64,000 nt of DNA, from assembly GCF_015832195.1 (NCBI RefSeq), contig NC_052018.1:4267856-4331855 (forward strand), read 5' to 3'. The position numbers and the translations under genes are program-made. Below are positions 35,431-46,510 of the stretch, in pieces (position 1 is the stretch's first letter; every line of letters starts with the position of its first letter). The notes beneath the pieces are model-generated. The model made no database searches. It saw only the letters and a program-made list of their open reading frames with translations, and was not told the DNA's origin. Source of the DNA: Motacilla alba alba (taxonomy: Eukaryota; Chordata; Aves; Passeriformes; Motacillidae).

Positions 35431-36035
35431 AATTGTTTTTATGCTTCCAAGTGTGTTCTGCACCTTTTTCCATGCTTTGTATAGGATGCACTGTTCCAGT
35501 GATGCTGAACAAACATTTGGCAGCACTGATATTTTTTTAGTCATCCTTAAAAGGAAAGATTCTCAATACCAACCACCTGTATTAATTAAAGCAAGCTCTT
35601 TTAGAAAAACCTCATAAAACTGCATTCTGAAACACGGGCCACAGAGAACTGCATTGTGAGGGATGGGTCATCACAAAGTGTTTGCATTACAGGTTCTAAT
35701 TACCTATTTCCTTTAACTGCTTGTTAATTCTCAAAGAGTCATTGCCAGCCTTTGCTTACTCTGCTAATTACTCTGAATTTATTCCTCCCGCCTTCTTCCT
35801 CCTCTCCAATGGAAGTTGTCCCATACTGATTCTTTAAGGAACATGTATTTAAATTTTTTATTAGGAGTCTGGGTGATTTCTGCTGGAAGTTGTTTGTAGT
35901 GTTTTTCCTCAATGAAATAAAGAAATGTCTGAGCTGCATCTTGATTGTACTTGCTGTAGGTAGTGCTGCCTGCTGGTTTGGAAGGTGTGGGTGGGTATTG
36001 CCCTCCTGGAGTTCAGCCTTGCCCTCAGGGAGGAG
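34089..36035. other. PKHD1 intron with poly(A) tract
   Basis: Searched for exon 8 without a convincing hit. A run of 28 A lies at about 35400-35427. Otherwise AT-rich unique sequence. Confidence 0.6.
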
Positions 36036-36137
36036 GGATTTGATTGTTCAAAACTGGCATGAGGTGTCTCCAAGAGTGCCCTGCTGCCCCCTCACAGAGC
36101 TGCAGCTCCCACAGTATTTGGGGAATGCAATTTGCAG
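36036..36137 (+). CDS. PKHD1: PKHD1 candidate exon 8 (second IPT/TIG domain)
   Basis: This is the best candidate for the exon between 34088 and 37090. It reads about DLIVQNWHEVSPRVPCCPLT and ends YLGNAIC, and the end joins exon 9 to give ICSYPV where human has SCYPI. RVPC lines up with human VTPC. Entry and exit phases (2 and 2) are right and the donor is GTGCAG. The acceptor (GGGAGGAG) is poor, since a better AG lies just upstream in the wrong phase. It is also about nine codons longer than the human exon. It could be wrong, or the exon could be missing. Confidence 0.33.
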
Positions 36138-36657
36138 GTGCAGATATGAGAGATTAGGGCTTGTCCCATTTTCTAGAAGGTTAATAAATGTTAGATACAA
36201 CTGGGAGAAAACTCCTGTCCCTCGGGAAAATATTGACTGCTGATTTTAACAGGATCAGGTTTTCATCTGCATCACATCTTATCTTTCCTGTTTATTTTTT
36301 GCCCAGGCCAGCTGTTCTTACATCAGAAGCAGATGGATGGACCAGTCTCTGCTCTTTTGCTGACAGGAGAGCTGGAACCACGTCAGTTCTGGTTTACTTT
36401 GGGTTTGTGTTGGGGCAAGGGTTCAGCACAGCTTGTGCACAAAAATATTTGTGGCTTTTGGAGAAACTCTTCTGCTTTGGCCTTAAGTGGAGACAGAGCC
36501 TGGGGAGTTATAGTTTGTGATGGGGTGGGTGAGGGCTGCTGGCTCTCTGCAGCTTCAAATGCTTAAACATAGATGTGAGTTAATGGTGGGAATTGTGTCA
36601 TTCCATGATTCCAGAGGGTTGATGTACTGCCAGCATATCTGTTTTAATTGCTACCTG

Positions 36658-36701
36658 CTCATTCTCACAGTTTAGGAACCTCATTCTCACAGTTTAGGAA
36701 C
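36658..36701. repeat. Tandem duplication, 2 x 22 bp
   Basis: Two identical 22-bp copies beginning CTCATTCTCACAG (36658-36679 and 36680-36701) with no mismatch. Confidence 0.95.
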
Positions 36702-37089
36702 CTGCAGAGGAGCAAGTTAAAGGGAAACATTTTTGTCCTTCTATTCACCCTCCCCTCGTGCCTGCACTTGTCCCTGCTCAGTTTTTTAGTTCAGGGGGGG
36801 TTCTGAAGGCCACCAACAGAATCAGCTTCTAGAAATAGGTGTAAAGGAGCCAAGCTGGAGCACTGCTGCTGGAAGACATCCTCCTAGGCTGCTGAACTCT
36901 TGATCTTTAGTGGGAAGATGGGTTGTTCCTCTCTCATCTCACCTGCTTCACTCCCACGTTTCTAAAGACAGCAAGCCATGACTATCTTGGGTGTATAAGC
37001 CCACATCTTCTAATGATTAGGTGATTCTACTATATTTTGCTTTTATTTTTTGCTCCAAAGGCTTAGTGAAGTCCTCTGTCTCTCCACAG

Positions 37090-37154
37090 TTACCCTGTTC
37101 AGGTGGAGGATGGACAGGGGACCCTGCAGTGCTGCGTGGAAGGGAATCACATAG
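37090..37154 (+). CDS. PKHD1: PKHD1 exon 9 (second IPT/TIG domain)
   Basis: This 65-nt exon follows CTCTCCACAG. It reads YPVQVEDGQGTLQCCVEGNH, against human [20 protein letters not shown]. It enters with one base of a split codon and leaves in phase 1 at GTTGGT. The conserved GTLQC cysteine belongs to the IPT fold. Confidence 0.92.
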
Positions 37155-37786
37155 GTTGGTGAGAAGGGGTAAAAACCATGGGTTTCTGTCATTCCTGCAA
37201 CTCCAGAGGATGCAGGGAGGAGGGTGTCTGTCATGAGTTTCTGTTCTGTCTCCAAAGCTGGAATGGGGCTCAAGGCTGAGTCCATAAAAGCAGCTTCAGA
37301 TCAAGGTTGCCAGCATTCAGCACAGCCCCTGCCCTGGTTTGTGTCCTCTGCACAGCCTGGGAGAACATGAAGGGAAACCATGGTGTCATGTGGGCATTGC
37401 TGACAGCCAGCAGAGGGATTTGGGGTCCTAGCTGAGTTTCCTACTTTAATCCTTCTTGGCTGTGATGTATCTTCCCTTTAGTGCTTTATTAGAGGAATAA
37501 ATCAGGTGTTCCTTTCTAGTCACAGTTTCCAGTAGCAGGTGGGATCCCTTTCATTTTTCCTCACTTCCAAGCACCCTGAAGAAGCTTCTAATTTCTTTTG
37601 GAGGCTTTGAGCCCCAGCCTTCCTGTTTGGGAAAGATATTGTGAGTTAAATATGTAAAATAGATTTTCTTTACTGTTGTAGGGAAAGTATAAGGAAGGGA
37701 GAATTGGGCCCAGAGAACCTGGACCATGTTTGGTAGGATTTACTTCATGCTTCTGCTGAAAGCACTGTCAATTTTCTCTCCACCAG

Positions 37787-37826
37787 GGTCCCACAACGTC
37801 AGCTTCTCAGTGTTTAACAAAGGAAA
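37787..37826 (+). CDS. PKHD1: PKHD1 exon 10
   Basis: This 40-nt micro-exon encodes GSHNVSFSVFNKGK across its joins, against human GSQNVSFSVFNKGK. NVS is a conserved sequon. The acceptor is CTCCACCAG and the donor GTGAGT is optimal. It closes the second IPT/TIG domain. Confidence 0.95.
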
Positions 37827-38079
37827 GTGAGTAAAAGAATCTTTTCTCTCTTTCCCCCTGGTTTTGCATGGGAATTGAGCTGCATTTGAGTCCAGGATGA
37901 GTGAATTATGTTTTTACCTTATCATGTGTTTCATTGCTCAGAAATAAGGTTTGTTGTCTTGAGGAGATGATTGTCAAATTTTAAATGACATGGGAGAATG
38001 TTTCTCCCCAAAGTATTTCCACTTTGGTGTTTTATACTTTGCCTTCAGTGACCAGAACATAAGATACTTTTTCTTGGGC

Positions 38080-38330
38080 AAGGGGAAATGGCTGAAGGAG
38101 GATGAATTCAGATTGGATATTAGGGAGAAATTCTTCCCTGTGAGGGTGATGAGGCCCTGGCACAGGTTGCCCAGAGAAGCTGTGGCTGCCCCCAGATCCC
38201 TGGAAGTGTCCAAGGCCAGGTTGGATGGGGTTTGGAGCAACCTGGGATAGTGGGAGGTGTCCCTGCCCATGGCAGGGGGTGGGACTGGATGTTCTTTAAA
38301 ATCCCTTCCCACCCAAAGCATTCTGTGATC
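38080..38330 (+). mobile_element. CR1 LINE 3' fragment in intron 10
   Basis: From AATGGCTGAAGGAGGATGAA to CCAAAGCATTCTGTGATCTG; well preserved. Confidence 0.92.
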
Positions 38331-38650
38331 TGTTAAATCTAGCTGAATTAGAACCTTTCACCTTGCTTTTAACTATTTATCCACATGGGAAAGAATTTAA
38401 CCATTAAAGGAGGTGAAAACAGGTTCTGACTGTGTCAAAACGTACTTTACAATGTGCTGGTACTTCTAATAAAGTGTTTCAACCATTTAATGGGGTCTCA
38501 TGAATCAATGTCTCAAAGTGCTGGTGAAAGGAGTTGTTGGAGCTTGCAGAAATGTTCCGCTGTTCCTCTGGAGAGTGTCCAGCCCTGCCAAATGAAGGTC
38601 TGCTTTTATTTACCCGGCCCAGGATGTCTCAGGCATTTTCTCTTTTGCAG

Positions 38651-38721
38651 GTCAGCAGTGCACAAAGGTGCTTGGCTCATCAGTGCCAAACAAGAGCTTT
38701 TCCTGTACCAGACTCATCCAG
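38651..38721 (+). CDS. PKHD1: PKHD1 exon 11 (linker to third IPT/TIG domain)
   Basis: This 71-nt exon after TCTTTTGCAG reads [20 protein letters not shown] then THP, against human [22 protein letters not shown]. It enters in phase 2 and exits in phase 1 at GTATTC. Confidence 0.95.
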
Positions 38722-40025
38722 GTATTCCCTGATCCACCTCACTGGCACTGTCCTCCATCAGTCCTAGTGTGATTTAAGAAAACACCTCTCACTGTTGCTT
38801 TTCCCAGGGATCTAATCCTGTTTTGTCCTCGTTTTGGTGTTCCACTCCCCTGGTATGGGCTTGACTAAGCAAAAACCAATCAGATTTATGTGTGTTTTTC
38901 CTTGTCCTGTCAGATCAGTTATGGAATTGAGGTTTTGCTCATAGAGAAACTTTTCCCCCTTAAATCACTCTGTATTTGGTGAGGCTGAAATTTTGGAAAT
39001 CAGACCTCAGGATGAGAACTCCCACTCTGGCTACATGGAGGAGGTGATGTTCAGCTACTCCAAGAATTGAGTTCTGGATAAGTAGTGAATAGCAGGGTAC
39101 TGCACCATTAGTTAAAAAAAAATATTTAAAGTACCTGAAAAATAACCTGCATGTGACATTTCAAGCTGTATTGTAGACAACTCTTTGTTAAAAAGGCTCA
39201 TTTTATGGCTTTATTTACAATTTAAAGCAGAGTGAAATAAAATAACCATGCATGAAGTTGGCTGTGGGTAGAGGAGGAGCAGAAAGATCTGCTAGATCTG
39301 TCCAGTAGACAGTACTGTGCTAGTCAGTAGCCAATACTGTAAAATTACTGTTTAAATACCAGATGAATTAGCAAAAAAGATGCAGGTATAGACCAAAATC
39401 CCTCATCTTTTTGTTATTAGACTTCTTTTTTTTTTTCAGAGCTATACAAGTAGAACTGGGTGGTTAAACTCCAATATGAGTGCAAAGTGGGTAGTTGTCA
39501 TCAAAAAGAAAAATGGCACACTTGTAACAGATAAAGTCCTGAAAGGATCTCATGGTCATGATGTGGACACTCAGATATTCTGCTTCCTCCATGTGTCCCT
39601 GAAGTCTGAGAGATTATTGGAAAGAGTGGTAACATTTTATCCTCAGGACTTGATATGTGAATCAGAGAAGGTCAAGAGGATTAAACCAGTTTTAATTCTG
39701 GCTTTTTATTCTTTTTCTCTCAGAGATCCTCAATAGCACAGAACAGAGCAGTTTGCAATCTAAGCCTGACAGATGCAGCCCCTGCTCAGTAACAGCCCAA
39801 GCACTGCAGTGTTCCCCTTGCCATGTGGCCAGATTATCCATGCTGCTCATTCCTGGTGTCATCCCAGAGGTGGCCAAAAAAAAGGGATCAGGGAGAAGCT
39901 GGTTTCGTTCACAGGAGCCTGCTCTGGCTGGAAGCAGTGCAAGTGCCTGAAGGCTTTCCCAGAGACAGGGCTGGGATTAACCTCTGCAAGGCTTGTGCTC
40001 AGGTCCCTCTTTCCTTCCCCTGCAG
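38722..40025. other. PKHD1 intron 11
   Basis: Unique sequence with no repeat family recognised. An open frame at 39773-40147 overlaps exon 12 in the wrong phase for most of its length. Confidence 0.6.
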
Positions 40026-40127
40026 AGATCTTCTCCGTGTTCCCAGCCGGAGGGAGCCTGGCAGGGGGCACTGATCTCACTGTCACCGGGGATTTCTTCG
40101 AGGAGCCAGTGCAGGTCACTGCTGCAG
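40026..40127 (+). CDS. PKHD1: PKHD1 exon 12 (third IPT/TIG domain, first half)
   Basis: This 102-nt exon reads EIFSVFPAGGSLAGGTDLTV then TGDFFEEPVQVTAAG. The GGSLAGGT...TVTG pattern is the hallmark IPT/TIG N-terminal strand-turn-strand. Human has [22 protein letters not shown]. The acceptor is CCCCTGCAG and the donor GTAAGA. Confidence 0.97.
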
Positions 40128-40382
40128 GTAAGAGCAGAGACATGTGAATTTTATTTTTTTAAGTACAGTTTGGCCCTGACTGCAGAACCCAAGAGATGTT
40201 CAGGAATACCAGTGTGGGAATTGTAGGACTTACCTTGTCCTCATGCCTGTTTGCATGGGAGGCATTTACAGAAGTGATACAAATACATAGATAATAAGAA
40301 GCTTTACCTTTAAAGAACTCATCTTTAAAACAATACCCCATAGGTTAACACAGCCCATAAACACAGCTGAGAAAAAAGCTTA

Positions 40383-40850
40383 TAGGAACATGAGAAAGAA
40401 GTTAATGATTACATATTTCCCTGGTCAGTTGCTATTCGTAAAGAGAGATGCAAGAAAACTATTTTCTTGTTGAGAAATCTCCATAACATTAACAAGAGAG
40501 ACTTGTCTCCCTAAAGAAACTAAAGAAAAGCTATTCTAGAAGTAGTACACTAACGAAAATTCTAGGTTTTGTTTCTTTGCATTGTCATTAGGAAAAAAGA
40601 GGTTGTAGGGGGAGGAGAAACATCATAAAGGTTTTAATTCTTTCTACTTTTTCTTTTAGTTACTATTAATAAATTTCCCTTTATACCCTTTTAAAGTTTT
40701 AAACCTACTTTACCTTTCTCCTAGTCCTACCTCACAGCAGGAAATGAGTGCATACTAATAAACGCACTAGTAATTAACAACACTAAACCCACCACACTCA
40801 TTAATATAGTAACCAAAAAATCTCAAATTAGCAAACCAAAACCCCTACAC
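40383..40850 (+). mobile_element. Candidate LTR element, G-poor
   Basis: The block ends in a strikingly G-poor stretch (40675-40850: TTAAACCTACTTTACC, CACTAAACCCACCACACTC). It is preceded by AATAAATTTCCCTTTATACC, a polyadenylation-signal-like motif. This resembles a passerine ERV LTR. A nuclear mitochondrial insert is the alternative because of the strand bias. No coding sequence. Confidence 0.4.
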
Positions 40851-40984
40851 ACCACCAGGAAGCTCTAGTTATGCTGATTGTGGGCATGAACTGTTCTGAT
40901 TTCTGGGAGTACCAGCCCAGGCTTGTGGCAAAATGTTGATGCTTTTTGGGAACAAGGTGGATGAGAGGGAATTCTGCCTCTTTG

Positions 40985-41305
40985 CTCTGGTGAGACCCCA
41001 CCCAGAGTACCACATCCAGAGTTCTCAGCACAGGAAAATCATGGACCTGTTGGAATGAATCCAGAGGAGTGACACAAAAATGATCAGAAGCATAGAGCAC
41101 CTCTACTGTAAGGAAAGGCTGAGAGAGATGGAGCTGGTCAGACTGGGGAAAATAAGGCTCCAAGGAGACCTTGGAGCACTTACCAGTTCCTAAAGGAGAT
41201 CCAACAGAGCAGCCTGGTCTAGTGGAAGGTGACCCTGTCAAAAGAAAGGGGCTTGGAACTACATATTTGAAGGTCCCTTCCTACCCAAACCATTCCATGG
41301 CTCTG
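40985..41305 (+). mobile_element. CR1 LINE 3' fragment with internal deletion
   Basis: The ORF2 end (GAGTACCACATCCAGAGTTC, ATCCAGAGGAGTGACACAAA) is followed directly by the 3' tail (CAGCCTGGTCTAGTGGAAGG). About 200 bp of the usual middle part is missing. Confidence 0.88.
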
Positions 41306-41379
41306 AGATTGTTTATGCTGCAGCTCAGCTGTGTCTCCAAGTCTCCCACAGCACATTTGTCTCCTTTCCCTGCTGGCAG

Positions 41380-41475
41380 GTGCTCCCTGTAAAGTCAAGC
41401 ACGTCTCTCCCCGGGAAATCAGATGCACCACTGAGGCTGTTGGTGAGGGCAGGAGACTTGGTGCCCCCCAGCCAG
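41380..41475 (+). CDS. PKHD1: PKHD1 exon 13 (third IPT/TIG domain, second half)
   Basis: This 96-nt exon reads [20 protein letters not shown], with CKV...IRC supplying the paired cysteines of the IPT fold (human CDIRHVSPRKIECTT). It ends in LGAPQPG. The splice sites are CTGGCAG and GTGAGC. A CR1 remnant ends about 75 bp upstream of the acceptor. Confidence 0.96.
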
Positions 41476-41644
41476 GTGAGCTGTTCCTGGAGCTCTAAAT
41501 AAGCAAACACATGCAGAAATGCAGGGCAGAAACCCTTTGGTGATGAATGCAATCAAGAAACAGAGATTAGAGCTTTCCAAAGCACTGTCTGCTTCAACAT
41601 CAATTTCTTTTGGGGTGGTAGGGAAGGGGGGCTACAAATAATCT

Positions 41645-42067
41645 GAGGGCTGGGGCACCTCTGCTATGAGGAAAGACTGATGAGAGAGCTGGGATTATCC
41701 AGCCAGGAGAAAAGAAGGCTCCAGGGAGACCTGTGAGCCCCTTCCAGTGCCTAAAGGGGGCTTTCAGAAACATGGGGATAGGCTTTTATTAGTAATAGGA
41801 CAGAGGGTGATGGTTTTAAATTGAAAGGGGGTCTATTTAAATTGTTTCTAAGGAAGGTATTTTTTTACAATGAGGTGGAGGAGGCCATGGCACAGTTTGC
41901 CCAGAAAGGTGGTGCATGCTCCACCCCTGGAAACATTCAAGGCCAGTTTGGGTGCAGCTCTGAGCAACCTGCTCTGGTTGGAGATGTCCCTGCTCATGGC
42001 TGGCTAAACTTGAGGTCAGGCTGGATAAACTTGAATGGGCCCTTCCAAACCATTCTGTGATTCTGTA
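41645..42067 (+). mobile_element. CR1 LINE 3' fragment, about 420 bp
   Basis: From GAGGGCTGGGGCACCTCTGC to CCAAACCATTCTGTGATTCT. Confidence 0.9.
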
Positions 42068-42578
42068 GCCAGGAAAACCAAGGTGGAGAGCTCAGCCCAC
42101 CAGGAGCAGACAGGAGATGGTGGGAGGAAGGTCAGACTGGTGTGCATGGCCCTGGAAAATGAGGGGAAAAAGGCATGGAAAATATTTAGAGGAAGGATGG
42201 CTGAACTGGAGTTACTGCAGAGGCTTCTGGGGATACTCCTTGAGTGGAGCATTGCAGTAGGAGATTTTAGTGCATAAAATGAGGCTTAACTTTGACTGTG
42301 GGTCGTCTCAGTGCCTTTTTTCTGCAAGAGCAGACGTGAGCAGGTTGGTTGTTCTTCTCTCTGCAGAGTTTTGTTGTTTCTGTTGGAGGGTTTCAAGGTA
42401 AAACAAATTCCCCATGGCGAGATCTGTGTTCTGCCTTAGACTGCAAACTACCCCACAAACAGAACCAATTTATTATTAAAATTTTCTCTCTGGCCTGCCT
42501 CCTACAGCACTGATTCCAGCATGTGCTCTGGGATTTCTGCTGGCTGCTGCTGAGAATACTTTTGTTTTAACTTTCTAG

Positions 42579-42714
42579 GAAACAGAGGGCTTCTCTTTGA
42601 AGTCTGGGATGATGCCTCTGATCTGACAGAAGCAGGTCCTGGATACAGATGGCAGTTTGTACCTAATGCCAGCTCCCCAGTAAGGTTTCTGTCTGGGGCA
42701 AAGAAGTCCTTCAG
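42579..42714 (+). CDS. PKHD1: PKHD1 exon 14 (start of PA14 region)
   Basis: This 136-nt exon after TTCTAG reads [20 protein letters not shown] then [14 protein letters not shown] and ends SGAKKSF. Human has [36 protein letters not shown], so the bird protein is two residues shorter here. NAS is a conserved sequon. It leads into the PA14 domain. The donor is GTACTC, phase 2. Confidence 0.95.
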
Positions 42715-43552
42715 GTACTCAGTGATCTTAAAAAGAGATGAAGCCATGGCAATCACCTTTAGCAGTGTAAGGTGTAGCAAAAACACCTGACAGCTCTTTA
42801 TAGCAGAGCCTCACTGCATAGCTGCTATAAATCAAAGCAAACCCTTTGCTCCGAGGTCCTTTTGAAGCTTAAAATATGCAGTGAAGTGCTTTATTTTTTC
42901 CTCCTTTTGCCTTCCCTCAGTATTTCTGCTCTACCTGGCCTAGATATGCTGAAATACCACCCAAAAATTTGCTCTGGAAGTAGAAGGAGCTCCAGTTAGA
43001 GGCTGTTTTGGGCTGGAGCTCTGGCCAGATGCGGAGGGGCAGATCCTCAGCCAAAGTTGGCAGCAAAGGTGCAGTCACTACAAATAAATGAATTCCTGTA
43101 CTGTGTTGGTTGCCATTGCAACTTCTGATATGACCCTGAAAAACTGTTCAATGTGCATGAATTCTTACATTTTCCTACCATTTCTCTGTTTTTGTTGTTT
43201 GATTCTGAGTCTGGTTTTGGCTTTTTTCTTCATATTCAGGGTTAAGACTTTGTTTGAGAAGAAATGCGCTGAAGTGGCCAGCCACAAAATCGTACTGAGT
43301 TTCATGAAGATGTTTTTTCTTTCCTTTTTGAAACCTTTGTAAAGCATAATTGACATTTAATGTGAAATTGGGTCATTTTGAGGTTACTTCAGCTTTAAAA
43401 TACCAAGGTTTGTTTTGTCAAAATGGTTTCAAGATGTTTTCTTGTTACTCAATGTACATGTGAAGGTGGGGTGTGGGGATGATTTGTTGTTTTGGGTTTT
43501 TTTTTTCCTGTTGTAAGTCTTTGTATATTTTGGATGTTCTGTTTTTGCTCAG
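42715..43552. other. PKHD1 intron 14
   Basis: Unique AT-rich sequence; nothing else recognised. Confidence 0.6.
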
Positions 43553-43667
43553 CTCCAGACTCCGTGGGTTTTTTGTGGCTCCTCAGACCAACAATTACAC
43601 CTTCTGGATTCAGGCAGATGGGCAGGCATCTCTCTACTTAAGTTTGTCCCAAGATCCAAACCAGAAG
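43553..43667 (+). CDS. PKHD1: PKHD1 exon 15 (PA14 core)
   Basis: This 115-nt exon reads [20 protein letters not shown] then [19 protein letters not shown]. It is one of the best conserved pieces (human [25 protein letters not shown]). The FxxPxxxxYxFxIxxDxxxxLYL pattern is typical of PA14, a beta-barrel found in many carbohydrate-binding and secreted proteins. It exits in phase 0. Confidence 0.97.
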
Positions 43668-44227
43668 GTATTACTATTGGTAGAGAAAAATGAGAGAAAT
43701 GGAAATTAAAAATGAGGATGAAAAGGATTTTAATTAAGGTGATGACAAGTGGGAATTTCCCCAGTGTGGATTGGTTCATTATCCTTTATAACTCTATTGC
43801 AGAGTCAAAGCTGTGTGATTACTTTTGATATTTTACATTGGCCTTGTCCATTAGATAGCTCTAAAAAAATCACTCTTGCAACAAGAGTAATAATTGTCTT
43901 TTCCAGAGGATTTTTTTTTTGTTAGTTCAGCACATTTCTGTTTGAGCTGAAGCCATCCATGAAAAGTTATTTGGGTAACTGTTATTAGAGCTAGAGTAAG
44001 CCATAGAAATTACCTTATTTACGGTATTGAACCTTAAACCAAAGGTTTTTGAGATTGTGGCTTTTTCCTATATAATAGGAAGGAATTTGTGAGCCATCAA
44101 CCCATGGTTGGTGGTTATAATGGCTATTGGTTATAAACACAAAAATGTTGTTTGGGTTTTTTGGTGGAGCTGTGGCATTGGACTAAATGTTATTTGGTGC
44201 TGGAGATAAGTCACTAACTGGTTAAAT

Positions 44228-44481
44228 AGCTTCAAACTGAGACTTGGTTTGTATTGGATATTAGGAAGAAATTCTTCCCTGAGAGAGTGGTGAGGCCCTG
44301 GAACAGGGTGTCCAGAGAAGCTGTGGCTGCCTCTGGATCCCTGGGAGTGTCCAAGGCCAGGTTGGACAAGGCTTGGAGCAACCTGGGCTAGTGGAAGGTG
44401 TCCCTGGCCAATGGCAGGGCGTGGAATGAAATGGTTTTTGATGTTCCTTCCAGCCCAAACCATTCTGTGATTCTGTGATTT
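44228..44481 (+). mobile_element. CR1 LINE 3' fragment abutting exon 16 acceptor
   Basis: From TTCAAACTGAGACTTGGTTT to CCATTCTGTGATTCTGTGAT. The tail ends 17 bp before exon 16, so the likely branch-point zone lies in CR1-derived sequence. Confidence 0.92.
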
Positions 44482-44498
44482 GGTTGTTCTGCACGCAG

Positions 44499-44774
44499 GT
44501 GAGAATTGCTTCTCTCCCTGCTGGCAATTCAGAGTGGTCTGAGAACTGGGTGAAGAACTGGAGTGAACTTTGGCAGCCAAAATCCCAGAAATTTGAGCTA
44601 ACTGCTGGTTCAAGGTACTACCTGGAAGCTCTGCATCATGCCAAGACACCCAGCAAGGGGATGAGAGTTGGAGTCCAGATTCACAACACGTGGCTGGACC
44701 CCCGTGTGGTGAACAACTACTACACTGAGAGGCAAGAAATTCGGGCTCGAGCCTTGCATATCCCAGACATGCAG
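44499..44774 (+). CDS. PKHD1: PKHD1 exon 16 (PA14, C-terminal half)
   Basis: This is the second-longest exon placed here, 276 nt (92 codons, phase 0 to 0). It includes ELTAGSRYYLEALHHAKTPS and KGMRVGVQIHNTWLDPRVV. The YYLEA-H-G pattern is the PA14 strand in which the ligand-facing residues lie. The acceptor is unusual: the tail of a CR1 element ends 17 bp upstream of the first exon base, leaving a short tract TGGTTGTTCTGCACGCAG. The donor is GTCAGT. Confidence 0.97.
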
Positions 44775-45240
44775 GTCAGTGCTGCCTGCATCTGCCTTGT
44801 TGGTGCCAGATGTGAAAAAATGTGTGTTTCCACCTTGTTTACAGCCTCCTGAGACAGCTGATGAGAAGAGCATCATGAGCTGAAGTTGTCTGTGGTTTTT
44901 ACATACGTTAGTGGGTGTGTAAACACTCAGGAATGAGGGAAGTTTTTTCCTAATGGTTAAACTCCTGCAGGCCAGGAGCTTTAAGGACCATTTGCAGCTG
45001 CACAGGTCATGTATCCCTTGCTCTCCTGTTAATGTAAGAATCCTGTTCCTTGTAAAATAAGGGCAGTTTAAGAGTAGCTGAAGTGGCTCTCGGAAGGGAT
45101 TCCTGGTTCACAGAGGCTATAAAAGGCAAAGTTCTGGCTACAAAATCCTCCTCAGTAGAAGATTCCAGGTTTGAAGTGTGTGTGTCTCATGCAATTTGCA
45201 TCTGTTTTCATTTCTTGATTTGCTTCTCTTTTTCTCCCAG

Positions 45241-45327
45241 ATGTTGACTGTGTCTGGTACAGGTTATTTCAGTATCTCCAGGAACAACACCCTGAGAATG
45301 ATCCCCACAAATGCTACAGCCCACCAG
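45241..45327 (+). CDS. PKHD1: PKHD1 exon 17
   Basis: This 87-nt exon after TTTTTCTCCCAG reads MLTVSGTGYFSISRNNTLRM then IPTNATAHQ. The human counterpart is [29 protein letters not shown]. NNT and NAT are sequons. It is phase 0 at both ends; the donor is GTAGGT. Confidence 0.93.
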
Positions 45328-45955
45328 GTAGGTGCCATTAAACACAGACACAGGGTCCTCTGCTGGGAATGGTGGAGCTCTGGTGCTTGACAGAAGTTAA
45401 GATTTGGCCCAGAAGCTGAGATAAAGTTTATGTGATGGAGAGGTGATTTTTATATTTCTTTTTAACTGAGAATGTCTTAGAGAGGGATTTTTTTTTTCTT
45501 GAGCATTCACTCCCAGGTGTATTCTAAGCTTTTCAGAACATCCAGATATCTTGGAATTTCATTGATCCAGATCCTTGGACTACTTCTCTAAGGCCAGATG
45601 GGTGTTGTATGGCTCTGGCTTCTTCAGCAGCCCCGAGGCTCTTGATGTGGCTCTTGATGTGTTGATTGTTAATTTGTCAACATTAAAGTGACCCTGAGTG
45701 ATGGCTCCATGACAGTCGATAGACTGAGGATGTCTCATACCCCTGAAAAATTTTATGTAAACATTAAAGTTTACACTCTGTTGAGATAAATTTTATTATA
45801 TTATTTTTTAACATTTTTATTATTTCAATATTTGTTCAGAGCAGCTGTGCCACTGCTCCCTGGCTGATGAAAAATGAAGTGATGATGTGTGTGTTGAAGT
45901 CTCTGCTGAAATGATTGTAGCTGACTGCTTTCCACTCTCTTAATATATTTTAAAG

Positions 45956-46049
45956 GTGCAAGCAGCAATAGAAGAACTCCTTTCAGTAGGATGTGAAACT
46001 GAGCCAACTTCTTCTAAAATCCTCTTTCACTGTGGTTTTGAGAAAGAAG
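45956..46049 (+). CDS. PKHD1: PKHD1 exon 18
   Basis: This 94-nt exon reads VQAAIEELLSVGCETEPTSS then KILFHCGFEKE, against human [29 protein letters not shown]. The acceptor (AATATATTTTAAAG) is AT-rich with a weak pyrimidine tract. The donor is GTAAGG, phase 1. Confidence 0.92.
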
Positions 46050-46230
46050 GTAAGGAACTTCCATGGCAAATAAGCAGTATTTATTGTGAGGATGGATCTG
46101 CTTTTATGAGATAAGTGTTCTTTAAACTTTTACTGGTAGGATATTTACACTTTTAATGGGTATAAGTACATATTCATGCTTATAATTTATTCATTGTGTG
46201 AATGCATTAAAAACAACATGATCAATATAA

Positions 46231-46385
46231 TAATCACAGTGATAGGATATCCAGAGTTGGAAGGGAACCACAAGTATCATCAAATCTAACTCCTGGGCCT
46301 GTACAGGACAGCCCCAGGAATCTGTGAATATTGTACAACCTGAGATTGTTGTACAGACACTTCTTGAACTCTGGCAGGAGAATTC
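46231..46385 (-). mobile_element. CR1 LINE 3' fragment, other subfamily
   Basis: TAATCACAGTGATAGGATAT, GTTGGAAGGGAACCACAAGT and CTGTACAGGACAGCCCCAGG mark the subfamily with the CCTGCACAGGACAGCCCC segment. Confidence 0.8.
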
Positions 46386-46510
46386 TCAGAGTAGGACTGT
46401 TTGACAATTTCTGGATACCCACTTGTTGTATTTTCATAAATATTGACTGCACTGGTGTCTTCTGAATCACTTTCAAACCTCTCATTTCCTTTTTTTTTTT
46501 TATCTGTCAG

